Assembly (NCBI GenBank): GCA_951217055.1
Contig: OX578278.1
Span: 33,741,105-33,805,104, forward strand
Direction: 5' to 3'
DNA: 64,000 nucleotides
Source: Gerris lacustris
Lineage: Eukaryota > Arthropoda > Insecta > Hemiptera > Gerridae
Shown here: positions 55,599-64,000 of the stretch, in pieces
Layout: the number at the start of each line of letters is the position of its first letter
Numbering within the stretch: position 1 is the stretch's first letter
Position numbers and translations under genes: made by a program
Notes under the pieces: model-generated
The model's input: only the letters and a program-made list of their open reading frames with translations
Told to the model about the DNA's origin: nothing
Databases searched by the model: none

Positions 55599-55762
55599 AG
55601 CTTAGGTCTTCACTTTACAGCCTAGTTCTTTAACTAAAGTTTAGGTCTCAACCTAAAAGCTTAGGTCTTTAATGATTACTACCTTAGGTCTTTACTTAAG
55701 AGCTTAGATTTATAATTAATAGCTTAGGTATTTACTTAAAAGCTTAGTTCTTCAGGCACACA
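55599..55762 (+). repeat. ~20-bp minisatellite, about 8 copies
   Basis: Diverged tandem units of AGCTTAGGTCTTTACTTAAA, starting near 55600, 55620, 55640, 55659, 55684, 55702, 55722 and 55742. Confidence 0.85.
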
Positions 55763-56084
55763 CCTGAAGATTCTCCTCTCACTACCTAGTTGTGAAACGT
55801 CTCTATATCTCAATAAGAATAAAAGGAATACATACCCATTACATATTAGAGAAATTTATAAAATCCAGGAGGAAGATAAGTATGAATACCAAAAACAATA
55901 ACTTCGTCGTTGAAACTAAATAAAAATTGGACCGATTAATCGAACAAAACTTTCTCATATAGATATAGAAACTGTATTTAAATGTTATCGTATCCATTTA
56001 ATTGATTTATTTTTAAGGATATCTACAGATAATTGTTTACTTTTTGTTTTCTATTTTCAAAAATCAGATTAATTTTCATGAATA

Positions 56085-56370
56085 GCTCGGATATTAGATT
56101 TTTTCCGGGAAAAATTACTTATACCGTTCGATTTGTATTTATATAGACTACAGTTTAGAATTTTTCATCAAAATCAAAATCGTCTGAACCGTTTGCGAGA
56201 AATAATGTTTTAGTTATTGGGGGCTAGCACCCTAAATTTGGAGGTAAAATTCATTCCCCAATTTCACCTTTGAGTATGATTTGTTTGAACTTGTGTGCTG
56301 AATGTCATCAAAATCGGTCCAGTAGTTTAATCTTCACGTGTCTGCTCAGACGACAGAAAGAAATTGTTTA
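56085..56370 (+). repeat. Dispersed repeat family B, copy 6
   Basis: 'ccgggaaaaattacttatac', 'aaaatcgtctgaaccgtttg', 'gggggctagcaccctaaatt', 'gagtatgatttgtttgaact' and 'aaatcggtccagtagtttaa' in family order; a well preserved copy. Confidence 0.7.
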
Positions 56371-57863
56371 AAAAAACTGTTGGCTACCTAAATTATTTTT
56401 TTTCGGCTCAAAATATTCATGTCTCTTATCGTAGGGATTTATAATCTCAGATAACTTAAAGTGTAACAACCTACTCCGCTATGGGGGTTTTTACAGTTAT
56501 ATTGTTAAAGAAACTAGCGTGTTGAAAGTTTTGAGATATTATTTATGGACGTTCCAAATGTCTTGAATTTATCAAGTACCTCATTCGAACACTTTTTTAT
56601 GCATTTTAGATTCAAGTAATATGATTTCAAGAACTTCAGTTACATTAGGTTGCTTCCGTTAGAAAAATTAAACAACATCAAGTTCAACAAATTGTTTTAT
56701 ATTTAGGTACTTAATAGGGAAAATAGGTTAAGACACAAAAAAATAATCAAATGTAAATAAAAATTGGAAAAAAGGATAAATAATGACTATCTTAAAATTT
56801 GTCAAAACCATTTAAATAAAGAGAAAAATAAAATACTTTTAAACGTTAATCATATTTAACCACTGAACGTCGACCTGCTCGTAAACAGCTTGAGGCTCAT
56901 TTCGAAAAATAAAATTAAAAAGAGAAAAAGTATAGCTTATAAGTGAATTTTAAACAGTTTACTTTAATTTAATTATAATTAATTTTATGCTACTCATAAA
57001 TAAGTAATGGCGAAAGTAACAGTTGGACAAAATCTCGGTTGAAACAGTTTATTTAATAATAATTTATATTCCGAGGGTTGGTTATAACAGATAAGAGGTA
57101 ATGGGGCAGGTTGATGTATTGTAACAACTTACCCCGTAACCTGCCAAAAAACCAGTCCCATGCTGGACATTTTGGACGCAATCGAGTAAAGCGTCTACCC
57201 ACATATGTTTAAAAAATCTAATAAACCTTAATGGACCTTGCTTTCAATCTAGTATTTACTAAAACTACATTAAAACAAATGAAGACTGCAGAACATATTT
57301 TGTAGCACCTAATTTTTTAGGTGCTTAAAATCTTTTAGGGCTTTAAAACATAAATCAGTACGTATCTATAGAATAAAGAGACCTGTCCTGAAGCTTATAA
57401 TGGAAGAACTAAGTTATCTTGTCCTTGACAGACAGAGATATGCATTGTAGACCTATCCCCCTCAGTTCAGTTTATATTCAGTATGTAACAACCAGCCCCG
57501 GTCTCCCCTACTATATGAGTATATAATAAAATTGTATAATAAGTAAGTAGCGTAAATACTTCGTTTTTAAAAGTAATATCTGTGAAAAAGCTTAGCTTTT
57601 GCTATAATGTTAGAAAATGCATTATAAAAGTACTGTTACTGTTAACAAGGCACATTATTTTGCCTTATTCATTTAATATTTTTATTGCATTAACATATTT
57701 GGTGTCTTTTATGTATTAAATAAATAATTAATTTGATTTACTTACTTTAAACTTCGCTTGTTTAGTCTATGCTTTAATTTTACTTTTCCATAAGTTTTTA
57801 CCTTTTTTTATGAATAATTAATTTTGTAATTGCATATATAACATGTAAGAAATGTATTACGAG
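56371..57863. other. A+T-rich stretch with three related motifs
   Basis: 'tgtaacaac' followed within a few bases by a C-rich run occurs at about 56463, 57119 and 57484. Around the second, GGGGCAGGTT and AACCTGCC form an imperfect inverted repeat. No gene. Confidence 0.4.
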
Positions 57864-57903
57864 ATAAATTATGATATTTAATAAATTAAATATCATAATT
57901 TAT
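57864..57903. repeat. Perfect 40-bp palindrome (19-bp arms, 2-base centre)
   Basis: The arm ATAAATTATGATATTTAAT is followed by AA and then its exact reverse complement. It is A+T-only apart from one G/C pair, so it could extrude as a cruciform. Confidence 0.95.
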
Positions 57904-58936
57904 TATGAAATTTAATAGGAATATTGTTTCTTAATTGTGTATTTTATTAAATCGAAGGAATGTTTATGGAACTGACATCTCTATTAGGTACTGAGGTACT
58001 TCATGAAACATTATGACAACTTTTTATACTTAATGGTGGATTTTTAATATATTATGTAGGTATGAATATTGATTCTTTGAAATTTGAATATTTCTTGAGA
58101 TTATTGAATTGGCAAGAATGAGTGTAATAATAGCAAATAAGGTAAACGTGTAAAAGAATTTACTGTCGGCTTGTTTAATCCTTGTTTGAATTTTAAACCT
58201 AAAGTTTAAACCTTAACTGACATTGATATGTTGTAACCAAAGTCAAACTGGATGAATTAAACTTGATAAGACAGAAGATAAGTATTGGAAGGGGAATACT
58301 TAACTGTTATCAGAGCAACTGAGAGTGTAGACGAAGTTTCGAGTTATCTATTTGCACACATGGATAAATTTGTATATGTATATGTATGCATGTATGTAAA
58401 TGTTGTAAATGTGTGTGTGGTTAGAAAAGAATTGAAGGGAGCGCATGTACGGTTCATTAGAGCTTTAAGCATCGAAGAACCTGTCTAATGCTACTAGATA
58501 TATTATAGCTTAGAGGGTTTAATTGATCCCTTGGTAGCATCTGATGCTAGTACTCGGTGGAACTGAGAGACCTTGGTGTTTCTAAAGGGATAAATCTTCA
58601 TTAGGAGCATTACCTGAAGAGAGATTAAGCTTTGAATCAGCTCCAACACAGTCAAATAATACGTGTATTGTAATGGAACAAATCACCTGCATTTGATATA
58701 CAGGTAGCTAAACTAGTATACAAGCTTGTAAACACGCACTACCTTATTTTAATGAGACACTAGTAACTCTTAACACCAATCAACTAAGAAGTAGCAGCTA
58801 CATTCAATTCATTTACATTATTTCTTGCAATTAAAATACTGGATTCTTTCCAGTCAAATTAAATTATTTAACTCGTTGATATGCGATATTGCGTAATTTA
58901 ATACATTTAAACTTAGATCCTGTTTCTTAATTGGGA
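57904..58936. other. A+T-rich stretch, nothing recognised
   Basis: The frame 58285-58488 (67 codons) contains a short low-complexity 'gtatatgtatgtatgc' run and has no domain. Confidence 0.45.
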
Positions 58937-59100
58937 CCGCCGTTGCTGAGTGGTTAGCGTCCTCAAAGCAATTAGCCTCAAACCAAGTCTGGAGAGTTCG
59001 AATCCCAGAGAGATGAGATGTTACACATTGAGTGGATGATAAAAGTAGCCGCGTTTCCCCTTCCTATTATGATGTTTTGATCGAATAAAAAAGAAATATA
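58937..59100 (+). repeat. tRNA-derived SINE
   Basis: An RNA polymerase III A box, TGCTGAGTGGTTAGCG (58944-58959), and a B box, GAGTTCGAATCCC (58995-59006), sit 51 bases apart, as in tRNA genes. The 5' and 3' ends of the tRNA-like part do not pair into an acceptor stem, so this is a SINE head, not a functional tRNA. A tail of ~80 bases ends in an A-rich stretch (59082-59105). Confidence 0.75.
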
Positions 59101-61663
59101 AAGAAAGCTGTGTTAAGAATTTTACATTATGAAATGATTTGAAGAACTATTAATTCTTTGAAAATTAATTTTAGTAGCACCTGAAAACCTACTAGTATTT
59201 ATATTATGCATTTTTCTCTTTGAATTTTATTCGCCGTCGATTGTTATTCGAAATCTCGGTAGAAACAACTAATAGCCCTACGGACTTGTTAATGTGACCT
59301 ATTAAAATGTTTATGCAACTCTTTCTTGTTTTCTATTATTTATTTAGTGAATCTGATACATATCTAAAGAATTTTGGTTATTTTCATCCCCGATTAATAG
59401 AGTAACTTCCTCATTTCTTGAAAAGATAAGCTCTTACTATTGTTGTTAGATTTGAAATCCAACGGGGGTAAGCATTTAAAAATGTCGCCCTTACAAGAAG
59501 AAGAGGGAGGGTAATGTGTTTTCATCTTAAATAGTTTTCCAAAAAAGTTTCCATAAGTGTACCCTAATCTATTTTATGATATACTATATGTATTTGGAAG
59601 CTTCTTCATGATCCCTCTGGTTTGTTAATGTTTTTAGATGTGACCAGGCTATGCCCATTTTATTTTTGAAGTTTATAAGCTTCTTACAACTATTGTGACA
59701 TTTGGAGATATTATTCTCTTTTCTTACCTCTTTCATTCTCTTGATGCTTATATAACTTATTTAATCATCTGGCATTAAGTTAAAGCAAAGTTAACTGTCA
59801 ATTATATTAAGTTATTGCCTATATCTGTCTATTCTGACTCCGAACACATAAAGCAACACAGTTTGTTTACAGAGTTGATTAGACAAAGATTAAAATTTGA
59901 ATGCTAAATTAGAAATGTTCAACCCGACAGTTTTACTATCTTCAAAAGATCGTTTCAATTTAATATTTATGAAATAATCGCCAAGGGCGTTTCACTATAA
60001 GGTAAAAATAGAACAGAGAATATCTGAACAAGCACATACTTTTAGTAGATATGAACGCCTTGGTAAAAAAAGTATCCAGTTTATATTATGTTCAAACAAG
60101 CCAATCTGATAAAAACATAAAGTTTGTCTGGCAACTCTATACCGTTAAACATGTTTTATTTTGTAAACATACGTTCGAACAGGAGCAGTCTGCCGCAAAC
60201 TTTTTAACCACTTATTTGCGCACAATACTGGCGTGGCACTTGCCATTTGCCTTTAACCTAGGAATGTTGTGGTTTTATTATTTTCTTCAACGTTGCCTGA
60301 GCTCAGTCTATTCTATCAGTAGTTTTCGCTTCAATTAACAAATACTGTTTAATCAGCTGTTTAAACTCCGTTTAACCCCATCTAACCGCAAGGTAACCGC
60401 TTATTATACATAGAAAACCATAAATGCGTTTTCTTGCTTCAATGATTCATGCTTGATTGAGTTTACATTCATAATAAAATGCATTGAATAAGAAACTGTG
60501 ACCAACTCGAGGATATCGTGTTTGTTAGTTGATTTTTTATTTATACATCTATTTTCATCTAGATACAACTTAGTTGGGTCGTAGACCGCAGTCATTGTTA
60601 TCGCTATGCTAGAGATCTTTTTATCTAATAGATCGCCTTTATAGAAACCTTCTCTAGTTTCATTTACCCCACACGTCGTTTGGAATGTTGGCACACCTGA
60701 TTAAATAAAGAAAACAGGTTGAGCAACACAACAATATAACTATGTATATATATACATATGTATGTATATAAATTCTTAAGATTTATGATTAAACCTTTAT
60801 TGTGTTGTGCTTGTCGACGTAAATACTTATTTAAAAAGGATACTCATATATTCAAATAGAATTGAGTCTCATCATTGAACTACTGTTTTTAGTTGAGCTT
60901 GGAATGTAAACCACCAATTCTCTAAATATAATATATAAATACTCATTTGAAAATGTAAAAGTTTCTTGTGATAGCCAAGGAAAATTTCCTGGGAGGCTTT
61001 GTGCTTTTTTTGCTACAGAGCAAGAAAAAAAGTATATTGTTAGCAAGAAAAAAAGTGAATTTTTAATTTACGTATATTGATGTCCAAAAAAATAAATTCA
61101 TGTTTGATGGTTTCTTCTAGAGAGGTAGGAATTGTTATCACTGATAAAATCAAGTTTATTTGTTAAGAGGCCGGGTCGATCTTCTGTCCTGTAATAACTG
61201 TCCAGTAATGTAATGTAATAAATGTTGTGTTGATCGGGACGTAAAACAAAAACAGCATAAAAATGAAATTATTACTGAAGTACTTTTTATTTTTAGACCA
61301 ATCGATTTATTTGTTTGGTTGTTGATTATGACACTGATGGTTGTTATTTATGGTTGAAAGCTTTCTCTGTAAAATAAATACTTATTAGTAGAGGGAACTA
61401 TATTTTCATAAAAATTTACATCATTATGCTTTGCTTATTTAATAAAGATTTTTTTCTTTTAAAGAAGTTTTTACTGGTAGAAGGAAAACTTTTTTGAACC
61501 AGGTTTAAATGAGATGTAAATAAGGACCCATAATTGTTATATTATGTGTACTTTATTGAACAGAAGTCTTAATATTAGTTAAAGCAACAATATTTGCAGT
61601 ATTCGGCCATATTCCAAAGGGAGAATTTGCTTATATAGGGCTCATATAGGGTTTAAACCTTAT
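59101..61663. other. A+T-rich stretch, no supported gene
   Basis: The plus frame 60051-60338 (95 codons) and minus frame 60404-60694 (96 codons) are the longest, with no recognised domain. 60720-60770 has a short TATA/CATATG run. Confidence 0.4.
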
Positions 61664-62014
61664 ATGAGTGAGTACCATAAAAAGGAATTGATATTCCAAA
61701 AAATGACTGAAAAATACCCAAAGAAGTCAAAGAACCACCTTAAAATGGGAAATAAATCAAAACTAACGAATGATAGAACAGGTTTAAAGAAGAAGCATGT
61801 ATTAAATGATATATGAAATATATGGCAAAATGTGCCACCCAAGTATGATTATAGAACAGGTTTAAAGAATGAGCATATATTAAATAATATATGGAAAATA
61901 AGGCAAAATGTGCCACCCATGTATGTTGGATACCAGCAATTATTTTTACATAAAATGTCTGTAATTTGTACCGACAAGCAAATACAGACTAAATCTGATC
62001 AAGCTACAAATTAA
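61664..62014 (+). pseudogene. Interrupted lysine-rich frame with 78-bp duplication
   Basis: From ATG 61664 a frame runs 50 codons to TGA at 61814-61816. It then stays open 65 more codons to TAA at 62012. A 78-base segment (one copy ending near 61843, the other near 61921) is tandemly duplicated in frame, giving RTGLKKKHVLNDI and RTGLKNEHILNNI, each followed by QNVPP. A duplication that is a multiple of three with conserved residues hints at past coding, but I recognise no family and chance is possible. An imperfect inverted repeat (CTCATATAGG/CTTATATGAG) lies at 61641-61668. Confidence 0.3.
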
Positions 62015-62820
62015 TGTTCATTCACATACGCATTCATACAACGTAGGTTAATACATAAAAAATGTTACACTCTAAAACAATCACATTAACACATCCAATA
62101 ACACTGAAGCTAAATTGACAAATTCATAAATAAAAGTATAATCTATATTTAAATGGAATTAGCCGGAGTGAAGATTATGTCGGAGATGGGCTGAATGCCG
62201 CTGCATGGATGCGTACTTTCCTGACATCTTCGATCAGGACATGGCATGAATTAAAGATGCATGATGATCAAATTAAATGTAAGACTAATTTATAATTCCA
62301 AAAAACAACCAACTACTTATATAAAAGAACAAAAGAAAAACTTCAATCTAATTTATAATGTTAAAATTATCGTGAAAAATGATATATTAAATACATGAAG
62401 TGTTAGTACGCGCACTTGCTGGTATGCTCTTTGGCCTGGTTGTACGGAGGACTAGAAATCATCTGCACAGCGTATTGCTCCACACATACATTACGTCGCT
62501 GTGCCACTTACCAAGCACGAGCACAGTGATGCATTTTTTAACACACGATAGTTGACTATTCAAACGAGGGAGGTTGTTTGCTTACATCGTAAATGTCCAC
62601 ATATTTAAAGTTCACGAAAGTGTTGTGATGGGAAGTAATTGTGAAGGAGAATTGAAGAAATTTTATGTTAACGGTCCCATTGTGATTAGCAAAAGATTAT
62701 GCGAAATTAAACATGGTAAAATATAAGTTAAATTATTGTCGGCCTCCAACAGTGACAATAAAAAGGATTCTCTATTGAAAAAGAAACTATTGAAAAGACA
62801 AGAATAGTATATTATGTTAC
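62015..62820. other. A+T-rich stretch, nothing recognised
   Basis: 62400-62530 is slightly G+C-richer. No frame, repeat or motif was identified. Confidence 0.45.
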
Positions 62821-63294
62821 TAGGCTGTGAAGTGAGTTTTTACTTTACCGCGGTTTTTACTTTAATATTGCCAAGGTAAAGAAAAAACACTTCACAGTCG
62901 CGTAGCATATGCTATTTTTTCCGAGGTAGCAGACAATGAAAAAACATTAAATATTAATCACTAATCAATATATAATAATAACAAATATTAGTACATACTT
63001 AAGACTTAAAAAAAGAAACCTTAAAAAGAGGGTACACTATAAGAAAAGATAAATAAAACGCATTGACATCTAGCGGATTTTAATCGTACTAGAAGCACTT
63101 CTACAAAGACTGCAGCGGTACTAACGGAAGTTTTGACAACTACCCGCCGGACATAAAAAATCTTTTAGTTCCTAGGACGTAAAAGATTTTTTCTTTACAG
63201 CTAGGAGTAATGAAAAGATTTTTTAAGTCCACGTAATGAAAAAATGGATTTTAGCTATGTCTTTTAGGCTCTAAAGTTACTATTTCACAGCCTA
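62821..63294. repeat. Inverted-repeat segment, possible foldback MITE
   Basis: TAGGCTGTGAA (62821-62831) is complementary to 63284-63294. A nested near-palindrome at 62825-62897 pairs CTGTGAAGTG with CACTTCACAG around TTTTTACTTTACC-type arms. Internal direct repeats of TAAAAGATTTTTT/GAAAAGATTTTTT lie at 63180-63220. Confidence 0.5.
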
Positions 63295-63576
63295 CCACGG
63301 AAAAAAACTATTTATCTTCCGTGTATATCAGTGTAATAGATTTTTAATTGCTATCAATTTTACTATTATTCTCAAAAAAGACGATTATTCTCAAAAAAAT
63401 TGTGTTATTTGGACTAACTTACAAGGTGACAAAAGAGGAAGGTGGCTTTTGGTAAAATTAATTATTCTTGCCCTGCAAATCCATATTACCTCTTTATTTT
63501 CATTATTCTACTTTACTCTGTGTAGAATACAAAAAGAGAATCATGATAAGAAGTTATAAATATTTTGTATATACTC

Positions 63577-63592
<16 letters not shown>

Positions 63593-63626
<34 letters not shown>
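63593..63626. repeat. (AT)n microsatellite
   Basis: A short AT tract 20-30 bases before a C run (63652-63660) at the left edge of the Penelope-like segment. Confidence 0.95.
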
Positions 63627-63629
<3 letters not shown>

Positions 63630-63667
63630 TAAATTCTCGACCGTAAATTATCCCCCCCCCTTGTTAT

Positions 63668-64000
63668 CTGGCTAGAAATAGAAATAGGCTTAGGGAACTT
63701 ATGTCAAAGAACGGCTATCCTTTAGGTCTTGTAGATAGGTTTTGGAATAAATACTTAAATAATTCTCAAAATGCAAATACTTCAGTGGTTTCGAAAAAGT
63801 ACTTCAAAATCCCTTATGTACATGGTTTGTCAGAGTGTGTGCAAAAAATGTTTAAAAGAAAAATGCCTGATGTAGCATTACCTTTCTACAATGGGAAAAA
63901 AGTGAGTTTTTTGTTTTCAAATCTAAAGGATAAAATTCCTAAGGGTTTACAGTCGAATGTTGTGTACTCTGTTACGTGTAATGATTGCGATCAAAAGTAT
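63668..64000 (+). CDS. Penelope-like retroelement ORF, partial (runs off window)
   Basis: The frame is open from about 63647 (first in-frame ATG at 63701) to the window edge without a stop, 111 codons from 63668. The reading includes ELMSKNGYPLGLVDRFWNKY, FKIPYVHGLSECVQKMFKR, FLFSNLKDKIPKGLQSNVVY and ends SVTCNDCDQKY. This matches the linker after the reverse transcriptase and the start of the GIY-YIG endonuclease of Penelope-like elements, where a VVY-type strand is followed by CxxC and then YIG just beyond the edge. The RT domain is not found upstream; the sequence before the C run and (AT)n is unrelated, so the copy is probably 5'-truncated, as is usual for these elements. The missing YIG lies outside the window. 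Confidence 0.85.
   Translation, partial: MARNRNRLRELMSKNGYPLGLVDRFWNKYLNNSQNANTSVVSKKYFKIPYVHGLSECVQKMFKRKMPDVALPFYNGKKVSFLFSNLKDKIPKGLQSNVVYSVTCNDCDQKY

Noticed and set aside
58937..59015. Functional tRNA gene
   Set aside because: A and B boxes are present but the two ends do not pair as an acceptor stem, and a degraded relative exists at 50.1 kb; a SINE is the better explanation.
60051..60694. 95- and 96-codon frames on opposite strands as genes
   Set aside because: No recognised motif and no codon-like composition; A+T-rich surroundings produce such frames by chance.

Overview
This window is A+T-rich, repeat-laden eukaryotic DNA, most likely from an insect or other arthropod. Three things point that way: the base composition with many (AT)n tracts, a Ty3/mdg1-type LTR element whose primer-binding site matches arthropod tRNA-Arg, and a Penelope-like element at the right edge. 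I find no convincing host protein-coding exon, no rRNA gene and no functional tRNA. The window looks like intergenic or long-intron sequence built from layers of mobile elements and their debris.

Region by region. 1-17.7 kb holds degraded dispersed repeats (called families A, B, D, G and H here), a 12-bp-period microsatellite, a 264-bp MITE with 69-bp terminal inverted repeats (8545-8808) and small minisatellites. 17,775-26,541 is one LTR retrotransposon inserted in an (AT)n tract. It has a 5' LTR rearranged to about 3.35 kb, a tRNA-Arg PBS, one intact 785-codon ORF, a polypurine tract and a 1.6-kb 3' LTR. 27,471-29,455 is a non-autonomous element with TTAA flanks, 15-bp inverted termini and subterminal palindromes, which resembles a piggyBac derivative. 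35,678-36,971 is a second inverted-repeat element with TTAA close to both ends. 46,011-46,419 is a MITE rich in GCGAGTA-type words. 37-63 kb otherwise carries more copies of families A, B and D, minisatellites, perfect palindromes and a tRNA-derived SINE (about 58.94 kb). The last ~330 bases are the 5'-truncated start of a Penelope-like ORF running off the window.

The most unusual system is the LTR retrotransposon. Its ORF joins a SAP-like N-terminus, a Gag capsid-like region, a retropepsin-like region with DTQ in place of DTG, and an integrase-type HHCC zinc-binding module in a single frame. Reverse transcriptase, RNase H and the integrase catalytic core are all missing. Its LTRs consist largely of a G+C-rich tandem array of ~44-bp monomers, each centred on TGTCAC, with higher-order duplication and PBS-like words inside the LTR. 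It appears to be a coding but non-autonomous element that depends on enzymes supplied in trans. All names and groupings come from reading the sequence by eye; no database search was run.
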